The notes under the pieces: model-generated
What the model saw: the letters and a program-made list of their open reading frames with translations, nothing else
Told to the model about the DNA's origin: nothing
The model's database searches: none
Translations under genes and position numbers: made by a program
NCBI GenBank assembly: GCA_965262055.1
Contig: CBDHEI010000001.1
Coordinates: forward strand, 186,001 to 250,000
DNA from: G958296245 sp965262055
GTDB lineage: Bacteria > Chloroflexota > Dehalococcoidia > Lucifugimonadales > G958296245
Direction of reading: 5' to 3'
Length of the DNA stretch: 64,000 bases
In this document: positions 52,948-62,883 of the stretch, piece after piece
How positions within the stretch are numbered: the first letter of the stretch is position 1
Layout: each line of letters opens with the position of its first letter

Positions 52948-53441
52948 GCAAAGGATCAGGGGTTAATAAATTGCAGTGGAGGAAATCACGAATTAGATAT
53001 AAGAGAGAGAGAAGTTCTGACACCGCGGCGATGGCCCCTAGGGGCTAGGCGACCCCTCCGAGTCGACGGGGCCGCCGATGGTGCTTGTGGTAATGGCGGC
53101 GGCTCGTTCGGCGGCTGAGCTCCTTCCGGTGATACCGACTACACGGCGCGCTGCAGGTGATCGTCGTGGGGAGGCGCTGCCGTCTGGCCGGGGATGCTGC
53201 GGCGGCACACGTGGCACCGGGTCCGCGTCACAGAACTCCGTTGACTCATGGGCACACCCATCGCCCAAGGGGGCAAACCCTACCAAGCATCGACCGGCTC
53301 TCCCGCCAGGACAATCGGTTCCAAGTCGTCCGGCACGTCCACATAGGTTTTGCGGTATCAATGTAGGTCGCGAGTCGGACTGTGGTGGCCATTGCGACTG
53401 TGGGCCCAATTCGATAGCATACCCCGTCCCAGGAGGAATCT
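52948..53441. other. Gene-poor interval
   Basis: No convincing gene. Minus-strand bases near 53273-53345 encode VDVPDDLEPIVLAGEPVDAW and a stop, which looks like the end of a lost gene. Other frames are short and have no domain. The base composition is mixed: AT-rich near 52960-53010, GC-rich after 53040. Confidence 0.35.
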
Positions 53442-54338
53442 ATGCGCTACTACCGTGTCAGCGAGAAGTTTGGCAAGACGCACCTTTGCGTTGAGGCTGG
53501 CGACGGACTGCTCACGTCGCTTAGCAGTATCAACGAGCGGGTCGGCGAATTTCGCGACCTGTTGGACGCCAGCGACATTACCGGCAATAGCGTGGACGCC
53601 ATTGCCCGCCACCTGCTCAAGCAGGGCCGCGGCAAGAAATTCGAGTTGGCCCAGCTCATCGACTGGTCCATCTCCGAGACCGGCGACGCGCGGATTATCA
53701 AGCCCCTGGAACCCGACGAGATGTGGGCCGGCGGTCTAGGCAACATGATAATGACCCCTGAGAATCTCGCCGATGCCCCCGAGGGCGTCCGCCTTGCCTA
53801 CAATACCCCGGAGATTACGACCAACTTCTACAAGGGGACCAGCCACCGCCTGGCCGGGCCCTTCGACAGGGTCGGGATCAGGGCCGACACGGAACACACG
53901 ATCGCCGAAGGGGAGCTCGTGCTGGTGATTTACAAGGGAAAGCTGGCCGGGTTCAGCACCGGCAACGAAGTCGCCGGCGGGCTGGGTGCCCGGTCGGCAA
54001 ATTGGCTGGTGCCCTCCAAAGTGTTCACGGGCTGTGCCTCGCTGGGTCCCTGCATTGCCACCCCCGAGAGCATACCGGACCCAATGTCGTTGGCACTCGA
54101 GCTGGTCCAGTACCGCGGTGGGAAGGAGATTGCGCGAAGCGAGGTGCCGGCGCGGCTCAAACGGCCGCCCGAAGAGATCGTCGCCTCCACCGTTGCCCAC
54201 GACTCGCCCCCCGATTTGGTCATTCAGTACACCGGAGGATTCGCTGCGGTACCCGACTTCCCACTCCAGGCGGGAGATGTCGTGCGGATCACCATGGAGG
54301 GAGTCGGATTCGTCCAGAACACTGTCGAGGTCGTCTAA
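53442..54338 (+). CDS. Fumarylacetoacetate-hydrolase-family protein
   Basis: 298 residues from ATG 53442, after CAGGAGGAATCT. The FAH C-terminal fold is recognisable: GPFDRVGIRADTEHTIAEGELVLVIYKGKLAGFSTGNEVAGGLGARSANWLVPSKVFTGCASLGPCI. Metal-binding acids are expected in the E-x-E/D positions of this block (TGNEVAGG and similar). Family members hydrolyse or decarboxylate 2,4-dioxo acids. The N-terminal domain is unlike the canonical one. No neighbour suggests the substrate. Confidence 0.72.
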   Translation: MRYYRVSEKFGKTHLCVEAGDGLLTSLSSINERVGEFRDLLDASDITGNSVDAIARHLLKQGRGKKFELAQLIDWSISETGDARIIKPLEPDEMWAGGLGNMIMTPENLADAPEGVRLAYNTPEITTNFYKGTSHRLAGPFDRVGIRADTEHTIAEGELVLVIYKGKLAGFSTGNEVAGGLGARSANWLVPSKVFTGCASLGPCIATPESIPDPMSLALELVQYRGGKEIARSEVPARLKRPPEEIVASTVAHDSPPDLVIQYTGGFAAVPDFPLQAGDVVRITMEGVGFVQNTVEVV

Positions 54339-54527
54339 TGGGTGCGGTCCGGTCCCCACACAGCATTCGGCTACATCCAATGGGTTTTGGAAACTCAGTC
54401 TTGACCTCGATGCGCGAGTCGTAAGACTTCCTCGTGCTGCGAATGAATCACTCGATCCTCCGCTGTTGAGATAAGAGCTTCCGTCGTCACCCTCACAGCA
54501 GGACCTTCCCCGATGACCCCTGTTTGA

Positions 54528-54703
54528 GTAACTGTTCAGACTCCGTGAGATCCGAAGGAGGAGTCCAGAGGGGTTATGCCCTCTGGCAGGGGGTCTGGGG
54601 GCTTTGCCCCCAATTTCGAAAGGGCGGGCGGGTGGGGATAAAAAACATCTGCCCTTTCGAGACTATGCTGGTGGAGAAGACATCAGCAAGTCTGAACAGC
54701 TAC
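54528..54703. repeat. MITE family 2, copy b (176 bp), uninterrupted
   Basis: Terminal inverted repeats GTAACTGTTCAGACT at 54528-54542 and AGTCTGAACAGCTAC at 54689-54703. Its interior matches copy a (40558-40723) almost throughout, including both GC hairpins. Around 54685-54703 it shows the intact site into which IS110 went in copy a. Confidence 0.88.
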
Positions 54704-54940
54704 CTGTGTGACAAGACCCGAACGCCCGTGCTATTATGTCTCCATGGCCGGACTACCCATACCCGCCCTGCCGCACAAAGCGGCGCCAGGACCCGCCGGC
54801 GACATGTTCCACTTCCGTGCCAAAGTTGTTCCATTTACGTTCATTCATATATCAAAGGCGCTCCAAATCGGTGTCACGAGACCCCAACCCTCAGATAGGA
54901 AATGGAACAAAACGGAACAGAATGGAACACTTTTTTTGCG
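54700..54940 (+). repeat. Promoter-bearing dispersed repeat, third copy
   Basis: CCCGAACGCCCGTGCTATTA at 54715-54734 matches 1087 and 32686. GTGACA and TATTAT stand 17 bp apart in front of TCTCCATGG. Later, GTGCCAAAG and GGAACACTTT recur as near 32630 and 32910. The ATG at 54744 opens no recognisable protein. Nothing else is seen up to 55111. Confidence 0.5.
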
Positions 54941-55111
54941 GAAAGCCCTTCAGGCCCACCCGCCTCGCCGGAAAGACCAAGGTACGCGACCTCACCTTGC
55001 ATCTCGAAGGTATCCGTCCTAACCCGACATGGCCGTACCCCATTGTCGAGGTGGTAGAATCTAAGGTGGAGGGACCGTTCGCGGCTTCAATCTCCTCGGA
55101 GAAGTGGCCCC

Positions 55112-56218
55112 ATGAGAAGACTCAATCTCCAATCGGTCGCCAGGACGGCCATCGCCCTGTTGGTGTTCGGAGCCGTGGTTTTGACCGGCTGCAACGAACC
55201 CGCCACGCGGGCCACGACTGCGACCGATGCCGCTGCCGATCAAAATACCCCGGCCCAAGTTGCCGTAACCCCCGGCTCAAACCCGGAAGTAGACTCCAGC
55301 CCAGCGACCGAGCCAACCGCGAAAGTCACTACCGCGAAGAATCCAACCGCTGGGCGGCAGCCCCCCGTCCAACCCGTCAAGACCAACAGCCCAGGGCCAG
55401 CGGACGACTCCGTACCTGCGGACGGCCAGCCAGTCCAGGTCGCTACCGTGCTGGACCCCCCGCTGCCTGATGCCGAGCAAGCCTCGATAACGACAGATTC
55501 AGGGCCGGAAGTCGGCTCCATACCGCCGGCTGACCCGCCTGCGCTGCTCGCGACCTCGCCGGTCTCTGTCCTGAACGAAGAGGCTCCGGGCCAAGTCGGC
55601 GCAACCACGACCTCGGACCCCGCGGACGACCAAGGTCCGTCGACCGACCCAGCCGACCAGATCGTATTTGAGCCCGTCGCCGCCCCCGGCCAGAAGGACC
55701 CCACGCACTTCGACACAACTACCGACATTGAGTCCAAGGACACCGACAAGGGCGGTGAGTCCTCCCAGGGCCAGACCTACACCTGGGAAGACGGCGACAG
55801 AACTCTGACCGTGCAGCTTCAGACCGACCTGGTCGTCCAGAAGAGCGCCGACAGCTCGTCCGCTGACATCGTCGCCGCAAACGTCGGCGAAGGAAGTGTC
55901 GTAAAGAGGGATGCCGGGACCCAGCCCAAGAGCGACGACCAACCCGTCTTCCGCTCCGAGTCGGGCAGGCTCATGACCCTCCCGGGCGGCGTCCTGCTGG
56001 TGCTCAACCCCGAGTGGAGCCAGGCCCAGGTGAACTCTTTTTTCTCCGCAAACGGGATCAAACTGGACCGCGTTTCGGAGTTGGACTATGTTGACAACGG
56101 CTTCCTCGTGGAGACGGAGCCCGGGTTTCCCTCCCTGGAGCTAGCCAACACGCTGGCAGCCCTGGAAGGAGTAGCGGTGTCCAGTCCCAACTGGTCGAGG
56201 GAGTCCACCCCGAAGTGA
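55112..56218 (+). CDS. Lipoprotein with a subtilase-prodomain-like C-terminus
   Basis: 368 residues from ATG 55112, after GAAGTGGCCC. Signal peptide with lipobox (VLTGC, Cys27), so the mature protein is anchored outside the membrane. Residues 30-235 are low-complexity Thr/Pro/Asp/Ala. The last 85 residues (LMTLPGGVLLVLNPEWSQAQVNSFF ... DRVSELDYVDNGFLVETEPGFPSLELANTLAALEGVAVSSPNW) have the shape of the propeptide that precedes subtilisin-type catalytic domains. The next gene, 83 bp on, is a subtilase in which no such propeptide is evident. Together they look like a detached prodomain and its protease. Confidence 0.7.
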   Translation: MRRLNLQSVARTAIALLVFGAVVLTGCNEPATRATTATDAAADQNTPAQVAVTPGSNPEVDSSPATEPTAKVTTAKNPTAGRQPPVQPVKTNSPGPADDSVPADGQPVQVATVLDPPLPDAEQASITTDSGPEVGSIPPADPPALLATSPVSVLNEEAPGQVGATTTSDPADDQGPSTDPADQIVFEPVAAPGQKDPTHFDTTTDIESKDTDKGGESSQGQTYTWEDGDRTLTVQLQTDLVVQKSADSSSADIVAANVGEGSVVKRDAGTQPKSDDQPVFRSESGRLMTLPGGVLLVLNPEWSQAQVNSFFSANGIKLDRVSELDYVDNGFLVETEPGFPSLELANTLAALEGVAVSSPNWSRESTPK

Positions 56219-59200
56219 CGGATCGCTCGTTGCTTTCGCCTGCAGGGCTGGTTTCCCTCAGGTGCGGCGAGCGCTAACACTTCCGCGGAGCAGTTGACCA
56301 AATGCTTAGGATGCTTCGCCTAGCCAGACTGGCGCCTGTTGTCGTCGCCGCCCTGCTCAGTCTCATGCTGGCCTTGAGCTACGCCGTGGCACAGTCCAAT
56401 GTTCCGGCGGCGCCTACCATTGACTCCGTCACTCCTGGCGATACCACACTTGCCGTTGCCTGGACAGCCCCGGCCGGCGAAACGGGCATCACTGCCTACG
56501 ACGTCCGCCACATCGAGACCAGCGAGGACGAGACGGACGACACCCAATGGACCGTGGTGGACAACGCATGGACCTTGGGTACTCTGGAATACACCATCAC
56601 CGGCCTGGACAACGGCACCCAGTACGACGTGCAGGTGCGGGCCGTAAACTCCAACGGCGATGGGGCCTGGTCCGGTACGGAGGTCGGGACGCCGGCATTG
56701 CCCGCTCCCACCATCGGTTCCGTGCGCGCTGACGACCGCGCCCTGCTGATCTCATGGAGCGCTCCCACCGGGATCACCTCGAAAGTCGAGGCCTATGACG
56801 TACGGCACATCGCGACTAGCGCTGACGAGGCAGTGGACGCCAACTGGACCGTGGTGGAGGATGCCTGGGAGGGCGCCGACGGCAGTCTGACCTACGCCAT
56901 TACCGGCTTGACCAACGGCACCGAGTACGACGTGCAGGTACGCGCGGTGGATGAAGACGACGTAAACGGCGCTTGGTCTGCCACCACCAGCGCCACGCCC
57001 GAGGACCACGGCGACAACCGCGCCGACGCTACCAGCATTACGACGGACGCCAGGATTTGGGGCGCCATTGACCCCACCGACGATGAAGACTACTTCAGCT
57101 TCAGCGTGTCAGGCACAGCCGACTTCTGGATTTACACCCTGGGAGACCTCGATAGCGTGGCTGAGCTGCAGGACAGCAACGGTTTGTACGTGGAAAGCAG
57201 CGACTACGGGGCAGTGCTGCCCAACCCGGACAACTTCTTCCTGTGGCGCAAGCTCCAGTCCGGGACGTACTACATCAAGGTCACGGGCTACGGTCCCGCC
57301 GAAACACCCTACATTCTGAGAATACGGACCTTCACGGACACCACGTCAAGGAGAAACGCGGCCACCCTGAATTTCAACGCCTCCGCTAGCGGCACAATTG
57401 ACCCGGATAGCGACGAAGACTACTTCAAGCTGCAGCTCTCCGTGCCAACGGAAGTTGTCATTCGCGCTTCCGGGTTTCCGGATACGGTTGGTGAGTTGCA
57501 GAACAGCGGCGGCGGCGTGATAGCCTCAAACGATGACGGCTTCCTTCCGGGCGGCAGGAGAAACTTCCTCATTCGGGAGAATCTGCCAGCAGGAATCTAC
57601 TACGTTAAGGTGAGATCCTTCGCCAATAGGTCTGACGGGCCGTACTCGGTGTACGCCACGGCCATCACCGAACCTGGCAGCTCCATCACCAGCGCTTTAC
57701 CGCTGAACCTCGGAGATACGGCCGGCGGTATCATTGACCCGGCCGGCGACGAGGACTACTTCAGCCTGACCCTGGACGAGACTACTTTTGTGATCGTCGG
57801 GGGCGTGAGCAAAGTCATTGACATCAGCGGTGAGCTGCTCGATTCCAACAACTTGCGGGCCCCCGTCGATTCGATTCACTTCTCCGACGTATTCATCTTC
57901 CAGGGCAGACTGGACGCGGGTACATACCACTTGAAGGTGACGGGCAAGGATGGCACAGAAACCGGCCGATACACTGTGAGGGCGATCCGGGAGGGATCGT
58001 ACACCTATTTCGTAGACCGCTGCTCCAACATCTCTAGGAGCTCAGGTATTGACGATCCTCTATACGGATGCCAGTGGCACCTGAACAACACCAACCAGTT
58101 TCGCAGCAGCGCCGGTCAGGACATCAGAGTTGAGGAGGTGTGGCCCACCTACACGGGCGACGGCATAACCGTGGTGGTTGTGGATGACGGAATGCATTAC
58201 ACCCACGAGGACCTCACCGACAACGTCCACGCCCCATCCAATCACAACTACGACCCCGACCAGACCGACATATATAACTATTTCGAAGACCACGGCACTG
58301 CCGTTGCCGGTCTCATCGCGGCAAAGGACAACTCCCTGGGAGTGCGAGGCGTTGCCCCCGAGGCCACGATTTACGGATACAACTACCTAGTGGAACAGAC
58401 TGATGCGAACGAAGCAAACGCGATGTCTCGCAACGCAGCGACCACGGCCGTTTCCAACAACAGCTGGGGGCCCAGAGACTACGGCAGGCCGCAGCACGCC
58501 ACGGAGCTTTGGGAGTTGGCGGTCAAGGATGGCGTGACCAACGGCTATGGCGGGAAGGGCGTATTTTACGCCTGGGCTGGCGGAAATGGGGGTGAAGATG
58601 ACGATCGTTCCAACCTGGACGAGCTTGCCAGCTCCTACGCCGTCACGGCCGTCTGCGCCGTCGGCCACGACGACAAGCGAAGCAGCTACTCGGAGCCCGG
58701 TTCAAACCTGTGGGTATGCGGCCCATCCAGCAGTGGGAGAGTGGGCCAGCCCAGGATAGCGACCACGGACAACGGAAACCGGTACAGGGGCAGCTTCGGT
58801 GGGACTAGCGCCGCCACACCCATCGTCTCAGGGGTGGTCGCACTGATTCGGGAAGCCAACAACACGCTTACGTGGCGGGACGTCAAGCTTATCCTGGCTG
58901 CCTCCGCCCGAAAGAACGACCCCGACAACACCGGCTGGGAGCAAGACGCACTCATATACGGCTCCACCACGGATCACTATAACTACAACGACGAGTACGG
59001 CTTCGGCATGGTGGACGCCAAGGCCGCCGTGGATATTGCTCCGGGTTGGACAAAAGTCCCAGAACTGCGGGAGATAACATCTGAATCAGCCGTCATCAAC
59101 TTGGCGATTCCAGACGCCCCTACATTTGGGACGCCTACCACTGTGTCCACAAGCCTGACCATTGACCCCTACGTGGAATTCATAGAGTTCGTAGAGGTCA

Positions 59201-60845
59201 ACACCCATTTCAACCACCTCAACTTCCGTGACCTTTCCGTGGAGCTCGTGTCGCCCTCCGGGGCCGTCTCCGTCCTCACAACTTCTGCCCCGGTCAACGG
59301 GGAGCTGACCTCAGCGTTCCGTTTCGGCTCTGCCCGTCACCTGGGCGAGGACGCAGCCGGCGAGTGGACCCTGCGGATCAAGGACCTTCAACGAGGCCGC
59401 ACCGGCATGCTCAAGTCGTGGGGTCTCACAACATACGGGCACGGCTCCATTCCGGGTGAGCCTGATATAGACGCTGTGACACCTGGAGGGGGCACCCTCG
59501 TTGTTGAATGGAAAGAACCGACTATCACTGGAGCGACCACCATCACCTCGTATGACCTGCGCTACATACGTGACGACGCCACCGACAGAAGCGATGACGA
59601 GTGGACCCTGGAGACGGGTGTCGGGACTCTGACGAACCGCAGCCACACCATCACCGGACTGGAAGGTGGCGTAAAGTATGAATTCCAGCTCCGGGCCCAT
59701 AACGATTCCGGACACGGCCCTTGGTCTAAGTCGGAAGCTGAGGAGCCCACCACGGTCGCCCCGTTGGCGCCCTCAATAACCAACGTCACTCGCGGCGACA
59801 GGACCCTGGCTTTCGTCTGGACCGCTCCAAGCGACACGGGCGGCGGGGAGATCACCGCTTATGACGTGCGCTACATCGAGACCAGCGCCAACGAGACGGT
59901 TGACTCCAACTGGACAGTGCGGGACAACGCCTGGAGAAGCGGCGAACTACGATACGTCGTCAGGAATCTCACCAATGCCACGGAGTACGACGTGCAGGTG
60001 CGCACCGTCAACTCCGCCGGAGATGGGGCGTGGTCCGCCACGGAGACGGGCACTCCTCTGCCGGACGACATACCCATAACCCTGCAGTGGGAGCAGACGA
60101 CGCTGGCCGTCGATGAGGACGCGGGAAGCGTCGCGCTGAGGGCTGTTTTCACAACAACGCTGAACGCGCCGCCGGCAGCCGACTTCGCCTTCGGTGTGAC
60201 ACTGACTACCACGGACTTGAGCACAACTCTGAACGACGACTATACGCCCCCGCCCTCCTCAGCCAGTTTCGTCGCCAGCGACTTCAGCCAGACCGACGTG
60301 AGCGGCCAGCAGCGCTACCGCGCTACAAGGGATTTCAGCGTAGTCATCATAGACGACACCACGGACGAATCGGTTGAGAATTTTAGAGTAACTATCAATT
60401 ACCTGACCCCAGGCCTCGCACACCTCCAGGGAGGCCCCCAATCGGCAACAGTCACAATCACGGACAACGAACACGTGCCGGTGACCATCAGTTGGGAGCA
60501 AGCGGACGTAACCGTCGATGAGAATGCCGGAACAGTCACCCTACGCGCCCAGGCCGTTACTGCAACCGACAAGCGCCCCGAGGACGGATTCTCCTTCGAT
60601 GCTTCTGTGTACACCACCAATGGCAGCGCGGTGCAACCCGACGACTACGCTCAGGTCGATGAAACGCTGACCTTTAGCCGGAGCGACTTCAGCCGGGTGA
60701 CCGTCAACGGCGAACGCCGCTATCGCGCGGCAAAGCAAATCGTGGTGGACATAGAAGATGACACAACCGACGAAGCCGAGGAGGACTTCACGCTAACCCT
60801 TGAGTACTCTAACGCCGGCCTTCTTCACCTGCAAGGAGGCTCAGC

Positions 60846-62720
60846 CCCAGATTCCCCACCTAACATAGTTGGTGTGGCCTTCGTGGATTTACGCCCGTGT
60901 TGAGTATCGATTCGGTGGTTCCATATGGTCGGATCGGGCCGTAGGTAGGACCTTGGCCGAAGACTTTGAGGGTATGGGCAGCGTAGCCGCACCGATTATG
61001 GCTGTCCTCAGGCCGAAGAAGGCATGGCCCAGCCTGGGCGACCTTGCTGAGTCGCCTTCAACCGATGCACAAACAGGACCGCTTATGGTTGGTACGGCTC
61101 GGCGGACAGCGCCAATATCCTCTGACGTGCCCTGATCAACAACTCGTATGAGGGATGGCCCCGCGCCAGACGGATGATCAGCTTCCTGGCGTGTCGCATC
61201 ACCCGGCCCGGAAGGGCGATCAGGGCGAAGCGCACTGCCTTGAGACGCTTGCTCACCCACTGTCCTCCCAACGCCAGCCGCTTCATCGCAGAGCTCAGAT
61301 TGAAGGCCAGCACCGCTATGGCCCACCATGCGGCGTTGGCTCCGAACAGCCCCGACGGGAGCCTGCCCGCAGCCAGGTCACTCTTCAGGACGCTGTGGAC
61401 CTGCTCGCCTTTACCGCATCTCTGCCTGTACCACCGGATCGTCTCATCTCCCGGAAGGTCTCGGTTGGTCACCAACCCGGAGACCTTGTGCCAGGCTCCG
61501 CCGGCCAGCCTCATCACGGGGAAGGGTAGCTCCAGCTGCAGTTCCATTCCCGGCAGAGGCTGTTCGCTCAGCGGCTCCCTGATAGCGATGAACCGGTATT
61601 CAGGGTTCTTCTTGCTGTAGGCTATCCAGTCTGGTTCGAAGTTCACCTCCGCCCACTGTTGACCTGTCTCGACCCAGGTGGCGCCCAGTCTGCGGTGCGG
61701 GGCATGCCAGTCTTGTTCGGCAACCTCGGACACCGCGCGCCTGAACTCCGGCGTCACGTTGAGCCCTACCGCAAACTCGATCACTCCGAAGCGCTCGTCT
61801 CTGCCCTCGGCGCAGTACCGCAGCAACTCGTGCTGATACCCAGCCGCGTCCGACCGCAGCATCACCTTGTCCACCGCACAAGGCAGATGCTCCAACGCTT
61901 CGGTCAACACTCGCAGTTGCTGATAGCCAGCAGGTACGTTGCCGTCCCGAAACTCCGAATGCACTATCAACTCAGCCTCGGCCCAGTAGGTCGTCAGAGG
62001 CTGATACGCCTTGTACTTCTTGTAGCTGTAGAGCGCCTGCTGCTTGTGCGTCTCCACCAGCGTGGCGTCCATGTCCAACGTGGCTTGAGCGCAGGGCGAA
62101 CGGCTCTGTACGAAGCTCACCATATCGGCGTTCACCTTATGCAGACCCCCCAGCGCTTCGTTGGGTGAAGGTATGAACGCTCTGTGAGCTTCCCGACTGG
62201 ACTCCTCGCCCGCCTCGTGGAATCTCTCCAGGTACCGGAACACCGCCGACTCCGATGGCATGCTCCGCCGACGCTCTACACGCCATCGCTCTTCCAACGC
62301 TCTACGCTCTCGACGACCCATCCCATAGCTCTCGACTTCCCGAAGCACCCTGCACAACCCCGCGTCCTTCTCCAGAACATCCAGATCGACCACTGACTCA
62401 CCGCCTGCCAGGTTCAGCAGTATCAGCGAGCTGACCACTTGGCTGTCCGTCCAGCCCTGACCACACTCCCGCAGTCCCACGTGGCGCTCTACCGACGACC
62501 TCAAACCTGCTGCGTGCATCAACTCCAAGTACGTCATCATGCCCGCCATCGCCGTCATGCCCGGCGAGCTCTTCTCCTGCTCGTACTGGAACGGCAGAAC
62601 CCCTTGCTTCATAATAGGTGCACCTCGTTGGTGATCGTTTCTCTCTTCCAAGAAACATCTTAGCCCCCTTCACGGCGGGCTCCAACGAGGTCTTCTTCTT
62701 CTCTAGGTGGGGAATCTGGG
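60846..62720 (-). mobile_element. IS-B copy 2 (1875 bp, uninterrupted)
   Basis: Inverted repeats CCCAGATTCCCCACCTA at 60846-60862 and TAGGTGGGGAATCTGGG at 62704-62720; target duplication CAGC at 60842-60845 and 62721-62724. Removing it and one CAGC restores the frame GGSAVANVKITDND of the subtilase. Confidence 0.92.
61083..62612 (-). CDS. IS1380-like transposase (IS-B copy 2)
   Basis: 509 residues from ATG 62612, after GAGGTGCACCTATT. Near-identical to 28957-30486 (for example NFEPDWIA for NFVPDWIA, ETIRWYRQ for ETILWYRQ). Catalytic segments TLDMDATLVE, VMLRSDAAGY and GKGEQVHSVLKSDLA are intact. The full element, with its right end, remains, so this copy is the more likely to be active. Confidence 0.87.
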   Translation of the reverse strand: MKQGVLPFQYEQEKSSPGMTAMAGMMTYLELMHAAGLRSSVERHVGLRECGQGWTDSQVVSSLILLNLAGGESVVDLDVLEKDAGLCRVLREVESYGMGRRERRALEERWRVERRRSMPSESAVFRYLERFHEAGEESSREAHRAFIPSPNEALGGLHKVNADMVSFVQSRSPCAQATLDMDATLVETHKQQALYSYKKYKAYQPLTTYWAEAELIVHSEFRDGNVPAGYQQLRVLTEALEHLPCAVDKVMLRSDAAGYQHELLRYCAEGRDERFGVIEFAVGLNVTPEFRRAVSEVAEQDWHAPHRRLGATWVETGQQWAEVNFEPDWIAYSKKNPEYRFIAIREPLSEQPLPGMELQLELPFPVMRLAGGAWHKVSGLVTNRDLPGDETIRWYRQRCGKGEQVHSVLKSDLAAGRLPSGLFGANAAWWAIAVLAFNLSSAMKRLALGGQWVSKRLKAVRFALIALPGRVMRHARKLIIRLARGHPSYELLIRARQRILALSAEPYQP

Positions 62721-62883
62721 CAGCTGTGGCCAACGTCAAAATCACCGACAACGACCACGTTCCCATAACCATCTCCTGGAAGCAGAGCACCCACACCGTC
62801 GACGAGGATGTAGGGACGCTCACCCTCAACGCCGTACTGGTCACAACCAAGGACAAGGCCCCGGAAAGCGGGTTCTCCGTAAG

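Larger units (their letters stand above)
56302..62878 (+). pseudogene. Kexin-like multidomain subtilase gene interrupted by IS-B copy 2 and IS-A copy 2
   Basis: Readable part: signal peptide (1-31), FN3 (36-132), FN3 (134-233), three PPC-like bacterial prepeptidase domains (about 235-568), S8 catalytic domain with Asp628 (VVVDDG), His664 (DHGTAVAG), Asn762 (GGNGG) and Ser836 (GTSAATP), a P-domain (about 919-1050), FN3 (1052-1150), FN3 (1153-1253) and two Calx-beta repeats (about 1258-1515). The frame as it stands ends at 60903 inside IS-B. After IS-B the gene continues in frame at 62725 with a third Calx-beta repeat (VANVKITDNDHVPITISW) until IS-A at 62884. The catalytic part is intact, so a shortened secreted protease could still be made. 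Confidence 0.8.

Noticed and set aside
53038..53409. Frames on both strands in the interval before the FAH-family gene
   Set aside because: Low-complexity translations without start signals or family features.
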